Source: Streptomyces mobaraensis (GTDB lineage: Bacteria > Actinomycetota > Actinomycetes > Streptomycetales > Streptomycetaceae). From it: a stretch of 64,000 nucleotides of DNA. Below are positions 40,796 through 50,412 of the stretch, piece by piece (within the stretch, counting starts at the first letter, position 1; every line of letters begins with the position of its first letter). The notes below the pieces were generated by a model. That model saw nothing but the letters and a program-made list of their open reading frames with translations, was not told where the DNA came from and ran no database searches. A program made the translations under genes and the position numbers. The DNA lies in NCBI RefSeq assembly GCF_020099395.1, contig NZ_CP083590.1:5642001-5706000 (forward strand), in the 5' to 3' direction.

Positions 40796-42550
40796 CTACC
40801 CCGGAACCGGCTCCAGCAACGGCCGCATCGTTCCCGCCCGTTCCATCTCCAGCACCAGCAGCTCGTTCCGTCCCGCACGTAACGCCGGCCCCGGTACCCA
40901 GAGAGCGTGCTGCGGCCCGGCGGACCAGTACCGGCCCAGGCAGAAACCGTTCACCCAGACGAACCCCCGTACCCACCCCGGCAGTCGGAGCACCGCATCA
41001 CCGCCCTCCGGCACCCGGAAGGCCCCTCGGTAGAGCCCCGGCTCCCGGCCGGCGGCCGGCCGCCACCGCACCACCGCGAGCGCGCCCTCCTCTTCGAACG
41101 CCGCGAGCCGGAGCCCCCGCGCCCGTACGCCGTGGACGTACTGCCCTCCGTGCAGCAGCCCACCCGTCAGCCCCTTCCGTTCGCCCAGCCGCGGACCGTA
41201 GTTGACCCTCCCCAGCGATTCCACCCACAACTCGACCGACGCCGGCCCCGGTACGTCCCCGATCAGCCCGTCCTCGTCACGGAGCACGGCCGTCCGCACC
41301 CCGTCCACGGCCACGACCGCCAGGTCCCGCAGCCCGGCCACCCGCAGAGGCAGCGCCCGGCGCGGTCCCGGGACCGTGAACCGGTAGCGGACGATCCCCC
41401 GGTCCACCCCCAGCTCCTCGAACGACGGCGGCAGCACGGCCTCCCGCGCGGACCCGCCGAGCGCGTCCATCACCTCGGCGGGCGGCGCCCACCGCGTGAG
41501 CTCCGCGCGCACCGGCTCCCGCAGCACCGGGGGAACTGGCGGCGGCTCCGGCGGCGGACCGTCCCCGTAGGCGGCCAGCACCTCGCGGAAGGCATGGAAC
41601 TTGGCGGTCGGCCGGCCGTACTCGTCGACGGGCGCGTCGTAGTCGTACGACGTCGTCGTCGGGCGGAGCGCGCCCCGGTGCTCCGCGCCGGCTCGGTTCG
41701 CCCCCGCCCAGCCGCCGAAGTTCGTTCCGCCGTGTGCCATATAGACGTTCACGGACGCCCCGCACTCCAGGATCTCCCGCAGTGCCTCCGCCGCCTCCCC
41801 GGCGTCCCGCGCGGCCGGCGCGCCACCCCAGTGGGCGAACCATCCGCACCAGAACTCCATGCACATCGACGGCCCGGCCGGCCGGTGCCGGCGCAGCACC
41901 CGGAACGCCTCCCGCGCCCCCGAACCGAAGTTCACCGTCGCCGTGGCACCGGGGACCGTCCCGCCGGTGAGCATGTGGTCCTCCGGCCCGTCCGACGTCA
42001 CCAGCGGCACCACCACCCCCGAGGCCCGCAGCCGGCCCACGAGGTGCTCGAGGTAGGGCTGATCGCTGCCGTACGAGCCGTACTCGTTCTCCACCTGCAC
42101 CAGCACGACCGGCCCGCCCCGGCCGAACTGCCGCCCGGCGAGCTCGGCGCCCACCGCCTCCAGCCAGCCGTCCACCGCGCGCAGGAACTCGGGATCGCTC
42201 GTCCGTACCCGGCGTCCCAGCCGCCCTGTGAGCCAGTGCGGTAACCCCCCGTTCTCCCACTCCGCGCAGATGTACGGCCCGGGGCGCACGATCGCGTACA
42301 GGCCCGCCGCGTCGGCCGCGTCCAGGAACCGGCCCAGCTCGCCCACGTCGTGGGGCCGTCCCTCGACGGGCTCGTGCCGGTTCCACGGGACGTACGTCTC
42401 CACGCAGTTGAGCCCCATCGCCCGCAGCATCGCCAGCCGGTGCGGCCAGTGCCCCTCGTGCACCCGGAAGTAGTGCAGCGCCCCCGACAGCAGCCGCACC
42501 TCGCGCCCGTCGATCCGGAACCCGTCCTCCGCCACGGTGAAGTCCGGCAC
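40796..42550 (-). CDS. GH35 beta-galactosidase
   Basis: This 584-aa enzyme has the GH35 signature GGPVVLVQVENEYGSYG with the acid/base Glu, and the nucleophile Glu in MCMEFWCGWFAHWGG. The start segment is LLSGALHYFRVHEGHWPHRL. A C-terminal beta-sandwich pair follows the barrel. It has no signal peptide, so it is intracellular and probably acts on imported galactosides. GTG 42550 is preferred because GGGGGG lies 5-6 nt upstream and the conserved part begins at once; the frame is open to 42613. Confidence 0.9.
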   Translation of the reverse strand: MPDFTVAEDGFRIDGREVRLLSGALHYFRVHEGHWPHRLAMLRAMGLNCVETYVPWNRHEPVEGRPHDVGELGRFLDAADAAGLYAIVRPGPYICAEWENGGLPHWLTGRLGRRVRTSDPEFLRAVDGWLEAVGAELAGRQFGRGGPVVLVQVENEYGSYGSDQPYLEHLVGRLRASGVVVPLVTSDGPEDHMLTGGTVPGATATVNFGSGAREAFRVLRRHRPAGPSMCMEFWCGWFAHWGGAPAARDAGEAAEALREILECGASVNVYMAHGGTNFGGWAGANRAGAEHRGALRPTTTSYDYDAPVDEYGRPTAKFHAFREVLAAYGDGPPPEPPPVPPVLREPVRAELTRWAPPAEVMDALGGSAREAVLPPSFEELGVDRGIVRYRFTVPGPRRALPLRVAGLRDLAVVAVDGVRTAVLRDEDGLIGDVPGPASVELWVESLGRVNYGPRLGERKGLTGGLLHGGQYVHGVRARGLRLAAFEEEGALAVVRWRPAAGREPGLYRGAFRVPEGGDAVLRLPGWVRGFVWVNGFCLGRYWSAGPQHALWVPGPALRAGRNELLVLEMERAGTMRPLLEPVPG

Positions 42551-42920
42551 AGCAGCCCCCCAGCCCCGTCGGCCCGCCCGAGCGGCCCGGGCCGCGCCCA
42601 TCCTGACCCACACCGGGGGCCGCCGTCACCGGGGCGACGGGCGCGACGAGGGGCGTACCACCGGACCACCGGACCGCCGGAGCACGGGCCGCGACACCGT
42701 CCGCCATACGGCACCCGGCCCGCTCCACCTCCCACTCCACCTCCCGTTCCACTTCTCGCCCCACCTTCCGCCCCATCGGTCCCGCTCGTCCCACCCGTCC
42801 CGCTGGTCCTCTCCTCCCGACCATCGGCCGCCGCCCCCGCGCCTTCCGGGGCCACCGGACCGGCACCGGCCGGATCATCGAGTCGGCACGGGCCGCCCGT
42901 TGCGCATAAGGTCGGTCGAT
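42551..42920. other. Divergent gap between the GH35 gene and chorismate mutase
   Basis: A pyrimidine-rich stretch with repeated CCACCTCCC-like words lies at 42722-42790. No gene or clear promoter was identified. Confidence 0.4.
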
Positions 42921-43316
42921 ATGAACGACAGCACCAATTCCGACCGCCTCGGCGCCGACCGCTCCGGCCCCGTCTCGTCCGGCGATGCGGGCCCGGCCAC
43001 CGCCGCCGCGGCCGGAGCGGGCGCGCCCGACGACGCCGTCCGGGCCGAGCTCTCCCGGCTGCGGGACAGCATCGACAACATCGACGCCGCGGTGATCCAT
43101 ATGCTCGCCGAGCGTTTCAAGTGCACCCAGCAGGTCGGCCACCTCAAGGCCGCGCACAAGATGCCGCCCGCCGACCCGGGCCGGGAGGCCCGCCAGATCG
43201 CCCGGCTGCGCCTCCTCGCCGAGAACGCGAAGCTCGATCCGGCCTTCGCCGAGAAGTTCCTCAACTTCATCATCGCCGAGGTCATCCGGCACCACGAGAC
43301 CATCGCCCGCGCCTGA
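42921..43316 (+). CDS. Chorismate mutase (AroQ type)
   Basis: This 131-aa protein has a 40-residue Ala/Gly-rich N-terminus and then the helical AroQ core. That core is ELSRLRDSIDNIDAAVIHML, LAERFKCTQQVGHLKAAHKM, REARQIARLRLLAENAKL and FLNFIIAEVIRHH. It makes prephenate, the branch point to Phe and Tyr. ATG 42921 follows AAGGTCGG. It is monocistronic, separate from the trp cluster that competes for the same substrate. Confidence 0.92.
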   Translation: MNDSTNSDRLGADRSGPVSSGDAGPATAAAAGAGAPDDAVRAELSRLRDSIDNIDAAVIHMLAERFKCTQQVGHLKAAHKMPPADPGREARQIARLRLLAENAKLDPAFAEKFLNFIIAEVIRHHETIARA

Positions 43317-43541
43317 CAGCCGTCCGCCCACCGGAGAGCCCCGGCGCCCACGCCGGGGGCGCTCCGGCGGACGGCCGGGACCGGGCCGCCGGCCCTCGCC
43401 GTCCCCGCCGTCCCCCGCGCCCGCACAGCCTTCCCCCGGCCGTGCCTCCGCCGGCCGCCCACGTGCCCGGCCGCCGTCCCCCGCGCGACGGGCCGGCCCG
43501 CTCCCCAAACGCCTCGTCCCCCGCCGGGGCGCTGCGGCAGC

Positions 43542-46058
43542 ATGGCCCCTATGACCGTACTGACGCGCGACGAAGCACAGGCCAGGGCCCGGCTCCTGGA
43601 CGTCCACAGTTATGACATCGACCTCGACCTCACCCGCGGCGAAGAGCACTTCCGCTCCACCACGGTCATCCGCTTCCACGCCCGCACCCCAGGCGACACC
43701 TTCGTCGAAGTCCGCCCCGCCGCGCTCCTGAGCGCCACCCTCGACGGCCACCCCCTCGACACCGCCACCCTCGACGACAACCGGCTCCCCCTCGCCGCAC
43801 TCACCCCCGGCGACCACGAACTCCGCGTCGAGGCGGACATGCGCTACTCCCGCACCGGCGAGGGCATGCACCGCTTCACCGACCCCGTCGACGGCGAGAC
43901 CTACCTCTACACCCAGCTGTTCCTCGACGACGTCCAGCGCGTCTTCGCCGCCTTCGACCAGCCCGACCTCAAGGCCGTCTTCTCCGCCACCGTCACCGCG
44001 CCCCCCGCCTGGACGGTCCTCGGCAACACCGTCGCCACCCGCGTCGGACCGCCCGCCGAAGGCCGCTGGAAGCTGCCCGCCGGCCGGCCCCTCAGCACGT
44101 ACTTCGTCGCCTTCGCCGCCGGCCCCTGGCACACCGTCCGCACCGAACACGCCGGGCTGCCCTTCGCCCTGCACTGCCGCCGGTCCCTCGCCCCGCACCT
44201 GGACGCGGACGCCGAGGAACTCCTCGACCTCACCCGCCGCTGCTTCGACCGCTTCCACCAGATCTTCGACGAGCCCTACCCGTTCGACTCCTACGACCAG
44301 GCGTTCGTCCCCGAATACAACTTCGGCGCCATGGAGAACCCCGGACTCGTCGTCCTCCGCGACGAATACGTCTTCCGCTCCGCCGCCACCGACACCGAGC
44401 GGCAGACCCGCGCCGTCACCATCGCCCACGAGATGGCCCACATGTGGTTCGGCGACCTCGTCACCCTGAAGTGGTGGGACGACATCTGGCTCAACGAGTC
44501 CTTCGCCGAGTACATGGGCTACCAGGTCCTCACCGACGCCACCCATCTCACCGGCACCTGGACCGAGTTCGGCATCAGCCGCAAGGCCTGGGGCTACGCC
44601 GCCGACCAGCGCGAGACCACCCACCCCGTCGCCCCCGAACCCGGCGCCGTACACGACACCGCCACCGCCCTCCTCAACTTCGACGGCATCTCCTACGCCA
44701 AGGGCGCCTCCGCCCTGCGCCAACTCGTCGCCTGGCTCGGCGAAAAGGACTTCCTCGCCGGCATCAACGCCCACTTCACCCGGCACCGCTTCGGCAACGC
44801 CACCCTCGCCGACTTCCTCGACTCCCTCGCCGGCGCCACCGAACGCGACGTCCACGCCTGGGCCGCCCGCTGGCTCCGCACCACCGGCGTCGACACCCTC
44901 ACCCCCCGGATCACCACCACGGACAGCGGCTGGGAACTCACCGTCGACCACGAGGGCACCCGCCCCCACCGCATCGCCGTCGGCCTCTACGACCACGCCC
45001 TCGACGCCCCCCGGCGCCTCACCGCCCGCGCCCGCACGGAGATCGACCTCCCCGGTCCCCCCGGCCCCGCCCTCACCGGCACCGGCCCCCGGCCCGCCCT
45101 CGTCCTCCTCAACGACGGCGACCTCGGCTACGCCAAGATCCGCCTCGACCCCACCTCCCACGACACCGCCCTCGGCGCCCTCTCCAGCCTGCCCGCCCCC
45201 CTCACCCGCGCGGTCGTCTGGAACGCCCTCCGCGACCAGGTCCGCGACGGCCTGCTGGCCCCCGCCGCCTACCTGCGGGCCACCCGCGACCACCTGCCGC
45301 ACGAGACCGACAACGCCGTCGTCGAAGGCGTCCTCACCTTCGCCCGCGACCAGATCGCCGACGTCTACCTCCCCGCCGACCACCGCGACGACGCCCTCGC
45401 CACCCTCCGCGACACCTGCCACGACCTCCTGCGCCGCACCGAGCGGGGCACCGCCCCCGGCCCCCGCCTCGCCGCCGTCCGCACCCTCATCGACAGCACC
45501 GCCACGGACTCCGCCCTCCACGACTGGCTCCGAACCGGCACCGTCCCCGGCGGACCCGCCCTCGACCCCGAACTCCGCTGGCGCGTCCTCACCCGCCTCG
45601 CCGTCCTCGGCGCCGTCACCCCCGACGCCATCGACGCCGAACTCGCCGCGGACCCCAGCGCCACCGGCCGGGAAGGCGCCGCCCGCTGCCACGCCGCCCT
45701 CCCCGACTCCGCCGCCAAGCAAGCGGCCTGGCACGCCCTCTACGAGGACGACAGCCTCTCCGCCTACCTCTGGACCGCCACCGCCCAGGGCTTCTGGCAG
45801 GCCGAACAGCTCGACCTCACCCGCCCCTACCGCGACCGCTACCACCCCGACGCGACGGCGCTCGCCGCCCGCCGCGGCACCGCCCTCGCCAAAGCCGCCG
45901 GCAACCATGGATTCCCCCGTCCCCACATCGACCACGACACCCTGCGCCTCGGCGAGGAATGCCTGAGCGGCACGGAACCGACCCCCGCGCTCAGGCGGCA
46001 GCTCCGCGACCGGCTCGACGACCTCCGCCGAGCCCTCACCGTTCGCTACACACAGTGA
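43542..46058 (+). CDS. pepN: Aminopeptidase N (M1 family)
   Basis: This 838-aa cytoplasmic zinc aminopeptidase removes N-terminal residues from peptides. The exopeptidase motif FGAMENPGLVVL and the zinc site HEMAHMWFGDLVTLKWWDD, then NESFAEY, lie near residues 260-320. The C-terminal half is the helical M1 cap ('ERAP1-like'). The length fits S. lividans PepN. The start could be 43542 or 43551 (MTVLTRDEAQ); neither has a strong ribosome site. A bidirectional terminator follows. Confidence 0.94.
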   Translation: MAPMTVLTRDEAQARARLLDVHSYDIDLDLTRGEEHFRSTTVIRFHARTPGDTFVEVRPAALLSATLDGHPLDTATLDDNRLPLAALTPGDHELRVEADMRYSRTGEGMHRFTDPVDGETYLYTQLFLDDVQRVFAAFDQPDLKAVFSATVTAPPAWTVLGNTVATRVGPPAEGRWKLPAGRPLSTYFVAFAAGPWHTVRTEHAGLPFALHCRRSLAPHLDADAEELLDLTRRCFDRFHQIFDEPYPFDSYDQAFVPEYNFGAMENPGLVVLRDEYVFRSAATDTERQTRAVTIAHEMAHMWFGDLVTLKWWDDIWLNESFAEYMGYQVLTDATHLTGTWTEFGISRKAWGYAADQRETTHPVAPEPGAVHDTATALLNFDGISYAKGASALRQLVAWLGEKDFLAGINAHFTRHRFGNATLADFLDSLAGATERDVHAWAARWLRTTGVDTLTPRITTTDSGWELTVDHEGTRPHRIAVGLYDHALDAPRRLTARARTEIDLPGPPGPALTGTGPRPALVLLNDGDLGYAKIRLDPTSHDTALGALSSLPAPLTRAVVWNALRDQVRDGLLAPAAYLRATRDHLPHETDNAVVEGVLTFARDQIADVYLPADHRDDALATLRDTCHDLLRRTERGTAPGPRLAAVRTLIDSTATDSALHDWLRTGTVPGGPALDPELRWRVLTRLAVLGAVTPDAIDAELAADPSATGREGAARCHAALPDSAAKQAAWHALYEDDSLSAYLWTATAQGFWQAEQLDLTRPYRDRYHPDATALAARRGTALAKAAGNHGFPRPHIDHDTLRLGEECLSGTEPTPALRRQLRDRLDDLRRALTVRYTQ

Positions 46059-46109
46059 ACACCACCCCACTGACAATGACCCCCGACGGACCCGTCGCCG
46101 CATGACAAA

Positions 46110-46142
46110 GGCGCCCGCACCCCGGTCGGGGGTGCGGGCGCC
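46110..46142. terminator. Bidirectional hairpin between pepN and the atpF-like gene
   Basis: GGCGCCCGCACCCC and its complement flank GGTC. It lies between convergent genes and can serve both. Confidence 0.8.
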
Positions 46143-46165
46143 AGGCCCGAAAAACGCTGCCTACG

Positions 46166-46720
46166 TCAGCCGCGCTTGTCCTCGATCGCGTCCGCCGGCT
46201 CGGCCGTGCGGAGCTCCTCCAGGAAGCGGTCCACGATGCCGCTCTCCCGCGCGTACGTCTCGACCGACTCGCCGACGATGCGGCCCGCCAGCTCGGTGGC
46301 CAGCGCGCCCACCTGCTCGCGCAGCTGCGCCTCGGCCATCGTGCGCTCCGCGTCGATCATCGCGTGACCGGCGGAGATGATCTCGTCGCGCTGGCGCTGG
46401 CCCTCGGCCCGCAGCTCGGCGATGATCGCGTTGCCCTGCTCGACCGACTCCTGGCGCAGCCGCGCGGCCTCGTGCCGGGCCTCGGCCAGCAGCGCCTGGT
46501 ACTCGGCGTGGACCCGCTCCGCCTCGGCGCGCGTCTCCTCCGCCTCGCCGATGCGCCCCTCTGTGGCCTGCTCACGCTCGGTGAGGACCTTGTTGATCCG
46601 GGGCAGGATCCCCTTCGCGATCACCGCGAAGACGAGGAAAAACAGCACCAGACCGAGGACGAGCGGGGCAACGTCCGGCTTCAGCGGTCCGATGTCGAGA
46701 GCGAGGTTCATCATGGCCAT
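46166..46720 (-). CDS. Lone paralogue of F0F1 ATP synthase subunit b
   Basis: This 184-aa protein has the architecture of AtpF: a single N-terminal membrane helix (about 18-38, VLGLVLFFLVFAVIAKGI) and PRINKVLTEREQATEGRIGE, then a long amphipathic coiled coil. That coiled coil has EARHEAARLRQESVEQGNAI and a C-terminal domain ending SGIVDRFLEELRT, as in subunit b that binds delta. It is not in an atp operon. ATG 46720 is the first likely start but lacks a clear ribosome site; 46711 is also possible. A stator variant or assembly role is only speculation. Confidence 0.82.
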   Translation of the reverse strand: MAMMNLALDIGPLKPDVAPLVLGLVLFFLVFAVIAKGILPRINKVLTEREQATEGRIGEAEETRAEAERVHAEYQALLAEARHEAARLRQESVEQGNAIIAELRAEGQRQRDEIISAGHAMIDAERTMAEAQLREQVGALATELAGRIVGESVETYARESGIVDRFLEELRTAEPADAIEDKRG

Positions 46721-46971
46721 GAGGTGCAGGGTAGTCGAAGCCGCCCCCGGGGCGCGCCCCGCACCCCGTCCCGCGCCCCTTTGCCGTGTGCGACCCCCAA
46801 CTCCCCGCCCTCGAGCGGACCGTCCCCCCATCGGGGGAAACATCCCCCACAAGGCGTCACGCCGCAGGTGCAGCCGGTAGCTTGAAGCGGTCCTGATGTA
46901 TCAAACAAAAAGGGCATAAACGACTTGTCCGGCTGTGTTCGCCGCCGCCCACGGGAAGGCCGCACCCCCGC
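46721..46971. promoter_or_regulatory. Divergent gap ahead of the hydroxylase gene
   Basis: An unusually AT-rich patch lies at 46895-46925 (around TATCAAACAAAAAGGGCATA), a likely promoter or operator. I searched for the 19-bp DmdR/IdeR iron box and did not find it. Confidence 0.45.
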
Positions 46972-48402
46972 ATGAGCAACCCTCCGAGCTCCGACCACGC
47001 CCCCGACGCGCCCCTCGACTTCGTGGGCATCGGCATCGGCCCCTTCAACCTCTCCCTGGCGGCCCTCGCCCACCCGCTGTCCGACCTCCACGCGGCCTTC
47101 TATGACGAGAATCACACCTTCCGCTGGCACCCCGGGCTGCTCATCGACGGCACCCGCATCCAGGTCCCGTTCCTCGCCGACCTCGTGACCCTCGCCGACC
47201 CCACCAGCCCCTGGACCTTCCTCAACTACCTCAAGACCCGCGAACGCCTCTACCCCTTCTACTTCGCCGAGCGCTTCCACATCACCCGCGCCGAATACGA
47301 CGCCTACTGCCGCTGGGTCAGCGAGAACCTCACCGGCCTCCACTTCGGCCACCACATCGACGCCGTCCGCTGGAACCCCGAACGCGTCCTCTTCGAAATC
47401 GACTACACCCAGCTCGACCGCGACGGCGAGGCCGAAGCCCTGGGCCGCACCTACGCCCGCAACGTCGTCCTCGGCATCGGCACCACCCCCGACATCCCCG
47501 AACCCCTCCGCCCCCTCGTCGAGGCCCACGGCGTCCCCGTCCACCACTCCGCCGACTACCTCGACCACCGCGCCGACCTCCTCGCCGCCGACCACGTCAC
47601 CGTCATCGGCTCCGGGCAGTCCGGCGCCGAGATCTTCCTCGACCTGCTCCGCCACCGCCCCGTCGGCCGCGAGAAGCTCCACTGGCTCGCCCGCACCCCC
47701 GCCTTCGCCCCCACCGAGACCAGCCGGCTCGGCCGCGAACACTTCACCCCCGACTACGGCCAGTACTTCCACGCCCTCCCCGAACCCGTCCGCGACCAGG
47801 CGCTGCCCCAGCAGTGGCAGCTCCAACAGGGCATCGACCCCGCCACCATCACCGCCATCCACGACGAGCTCTACCGCCGCAGCCTCCACGGCGGCTGGCC
47901 CGACACCACCCTCACCCCGGGCGTCTTCGTCCGCACCGCCGGACGCGTCGGCACCACCCGCGTCGAGCTCCACCTCGAACACCACCAGCAAGGCACCCGC
48001 TCACGCCTCACCACCGACGCCGTCGTCCTCGCCACCGGCTACCGCGAACGCCGCGTCGACCGCCTCCTCGCCGCCCTCGACCCCTACATCCGCCGCGACT
48101 CCGGTGGCCGGCCCCGCATCGACGCCCAGCACCGCCTCGTCCTCGACCCCCTGGTCAAGGGCGCCGTCCACGTCCAGAACGCCGAAACCCACGCCCACGG
48201 CATCGGCAGCTCCGACCTCGGCCTCGCCGCCTGGCGCAGCGCCACCATCCTCAACGCCGTCACCGGCACCACCCACTACCCCCTGCCCCACCGCACCGCC
48301 TTCACCACCTTCGGCCTGGAGCCGCGGCCCACGCCACGGCCCCACACCGCGTCCGCCTCAGAAAAGCGGCACACCATCCCGCGTCAGCTTCCAGTCCACT
48401 GA
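46972..48402 (+). CDS. SidA/IucD/PvdA-type lysine or ornithine N-monooxygenase
   Basis: This 476-aa flavoprotein N-hydroxylates the side-chain amine of Lys, Orn or a diamine, usually for hydroxamate siderophores. Visible are the FAD motif VGIGIGPFNLSLAAL, the FRWHPGLLIDGTRIQVPFLA segment, the NADPH motif VIGSGQSGAEIFLD and the C-terminal VVLATGYRERRVD. No decarboxylase, acyltransferase or NIS synthetase gene accompanies it, unlike desABCD. It overlaps the convergent 5'-nucleotidase gene by 45 bp at the stops. Confidence 0.9.
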   Translation: MSNPPSSDHAPDAPLDFVGIGIGPFNLSLAALAHPLSDLHAAFYDENHTFRWHPGLLIDGTRIQVPFLADLVTLADPTSPWTFLNYLKTRERLYPFYFAERFHITRAEYDAYCRWVSENLTGLHFGHHIDAVRWNPERVLFEIDYTQLDRDGEAEALGRTYARNVVLGIGTTPDIPEPLRPLVEAHGVPVHHSADYLDHRADLLAADHVTVIGSGQSGAEIFLDLLRHRPVGREKLHWLARTPAFAPTETSRLGREHFTPDYGQYFHALPEPVRDQALPQQWQLQQGIDPATITAIHDELYRRSLHGGWPDTTLTPGVFVRTAGRVGTTRVELHLEHHQQGTRSRLTTDAVVLATGYRERRVDRLLAALDPYIRRDSGGRPRIDAQHRLVLDPLVKGAVHVQNAETHAHGIGSSDLGLAAWRSATILNAVTGTTHYPLPHRTAFTTFGLEPRPTPRPHTASASEKRHTIPRQLPVH

Positions 48403-50190
48403 CGCGAACTTCGCCACATCGATCACCTGCTGGGCCTTCACCCAACCGATGATCGTGTTACGGATCTCCTCCGAATTCGCCCACACCTGCTTCGCCCGCG
48501 CCACATGCGGGAAATTCCCGCCACCGCTCGCCCGGTAGTTGTTCACCGCCAGCACGAACTGCGCGGCATCGTCCAGCGGCTTCCCGTCGAACAGCAGCTT
48601 CCCGATCCGCGCACCCGGCGCCTTCGCGACGTCCACCTCGTAGGAGAGACCGCTCACCACGTCGTAGTTGTAATCCGGAATGCTCTCCGCGTTCGTGAGC
48701 TTCGCCGGATCCACCGGAGCGCCCACCGGCGTCCGCACGTAATACCGCGCCGAGAACTCCAGATACTCCCGCAGCTGCGCGCCGGTCAGCACCCGCGCCT
48801 CCAGCGTGTTCTCGAACGGATACAGCCCCGCCACCTGGCGGACCGACACCGGACCCGACGGAACCGCCGCCGTCCGCGAGAAACACGACGCCTGCGACAG
48901 CACCGGCAACGACGCGTACGCCGTGCCCTTCAGCGCCGCACGCACCGTCTCCGCCTGGACGTGATTGATGAAATCGATGATCGGCGTGTCCCGGTACGGC
49001 GCCTCCGCCGCGTCCATCGCCGCCGTCGACGTCCCGATCCGCTGGTTCACATAGGCCACCACCTTCCGGTGCTGCCCCCGCACCAGACCGGTGACCGCCG
49101 CGTCCTCCTCGGCCGTATTCGAGTTCAGCACCTTCGACGACACCGACGCGACCTGCCAGCGGCCCCGCTCCCACACCAGATCGAAGTCGAACAGCGTCAA
49201 CCGCTGCCCCCACTTCAACGGCTCGGACAGCACCACCGGCCGACCCGTCTCCTTGTTCACCACCCGGTACTCCGGCACCTCCACATGCGCGTGCCCCACG
49301 AGAATCGCGTCGATCCCCGGCACCCGCTCCGCCACCAACGCCGCCGCGTTCTCCACATAAGGCAGCGCGTCACCGTAGGACGACGTACCGCTCGTCCCCG
49401 AATGCGCCGCCACGATCACCACGTCCGCACCCATCGACCGCAGCCGCGGCACCCACTTCGCCGCCTGCTCCTCAAGGCCCGGGAAAACCATCTTCCCCTG
49501 CACATTCGCCTTGTCCCAGATCGCGATCCCCGGATTCGTCAGACCCAGCACCGCCACCCGCACATCCCGCCCGTGCGGCGTCCGCATCCGCTTGATGACA
49601 TACGGCCGGAACGCCGGCCGCATCGTCTTCGCGTCCAGCGCGTTCGCCCCCAGCAGCGGGAAGTGGCATTGCTGCTCGAACTTCCGCAGCACCGGAATGC
49701 CGTAATTGAACTCGTGGTTGCCCAGGGCCGCCGCGTCATACCCCATGGAGTTCATCGCCAGCGCCATCGGATGCACCGGACCGTGCGCCTTGGTGATCGG
49801 CTCCACCCGCGCGTAGTAGTACGCGAGCTGCGTCCCCTGAATCGTGTCGCCCGCGTCGATGAGCAGCGTGTTCCGCCGCCCCTTCTCCTTGCGGACCTGC
49901 TTCACCAGCGTCGAGATCTTCGCCAGGCCCACGTCGTTGTGCGCCTTGTCGTCGAACTCGGCATCGGTGAAATAGTCCCAGTTGAAGACGTTCCCGTGCA
50001 GATCCGTGGTGCCCATGACGGTGAACGCGTACCGCTTCGTCCTGCCGTGCCCGCGGCCCCCGTGCGCCCCCTGTCCCGCGAGGGGCTGCTCGGCGGCCGC
50101 CGCCGACGCGGCGCCCACCGCACCGGTCAGGGCCATACCCGCCCCCGTAGCAGCCGTACGCCCCAGGAAACGCCTGCGGTTCAGCGGCAT
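48358..50190 (-). CDS. Tat-exported 5'-nucleotidase/2',3'-cyclic phosphodiesterase family
   Basis: This 610-aa secreted phosphoesterase has a Tat signal (LNRRRFLGRTAATGAG). The metallophosphatase domain has TTDLHGNVFNWD, LLIDAGDTIQGTQ, LGNHEFNYG, VAAHSGTSG and VGHAHVEV. The C-terminal 5'-nucleotidase domain has GLYPFENTL and GLSYEVDV. It scavenges phosphate and nucleosides outside the cell. ATG 50190 is preferred because GGGATGGGG lies 6 nt upstream. It is convergent with the hydroxylase gene. Confidence 0.92.
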   Translation of the reverse strand: MPLNRRRFLGRTAATGAGMALTGAVGAASAAAAEQPLAGQGAHGGRGHGRTKRYAFTVMGTTDLHGNVFNWDYFTDAEFDDKAHNDVGLAKISTLVKQVRKEKGRRNTLLIDAGDTIQGTQLAYYYARVEPITKAHGPVHPMALAMNSMGYDAAALGNHEFNYGIPVLRKFEQQCHFPLLGANALDAKTMRPAFRPYVIKRMRTPHGRDVRVAVLGLTNPGIAIWDKANVQGKMVFPGLEEQAAKWVPRLRSMGADVVIVAAHSGTSGTSSYGDALPYVENAAALVAERVPGIDAILVGHAHVEVPEYRVVNKETGRPVVLSEPLKWGQRLTLFDFDLVWERGRWQVASVSSKVLNSNTAEEDAAVTGLVRGQHRKVVAYVNQRIGTSTAAMDAAEAPYRDTPIIDFINHVQAETVRAALKGTAYASLPVLSQASCFSRTAAVPSGPVSVRQVAGLYPFENTLEARVLTGAQLREYLEFSARYYVRTPVGAPVDPAKLTNAESIPDYNYDVVSGLSYEVDVAKAPGARIGKLLFDGKPLDDAAQFVLAVNNYRASGGGNFPHVARAKQVWANSEEIRNTIIGWVKAQQVIDVAKFASVDWKLTRDGVPLF

Positions 50191-50412
50191 CGAATTCCCC
50201 ATCCCTTTACCTGTCACCTGACGATCTCACCGCGGCCGGCCGAGAGCCGGCCGCGTCCGACAGCGGCACCGGACGGCCGCAACACCACGAGCCCCCGGTA
50301 CAACGCGCGTAGATTCTGGCCCCCACAGGCACCACGGCAACACCCTTACAAGGTTGCGATCCGATGACTCCGGACAGTCCCGCCGACGAACACGGACTGG
50401 GACGCTAGCCCC

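Noticed and set aside
40364..40882. A 172-codon Arg/Pro-rich frame in the gap upstream of the GH35 gene end
   Set aside because: Composition only; it contains a strong hairpin and overlaps the GH35 3' end on the other strand. No ribosome site or family.
41277..46103. A 1608-codon open frame on the minus strand across the GH35 gene, chorismate mutase and pepN
   Set aside because: It is a Gly/Val/Glu-rich translation of GC-biased third positions opposite pepN and has no domain; pepN and the GH35 gene carry clear motifs.
46860..46971. Possible DmdR/IdeR iron box before the N-hydroxylase gene
   Set aside because: I looked for the TTAGGTTAGGCTAACCTAA pattern and found only an AT-rich patch without a dyad.
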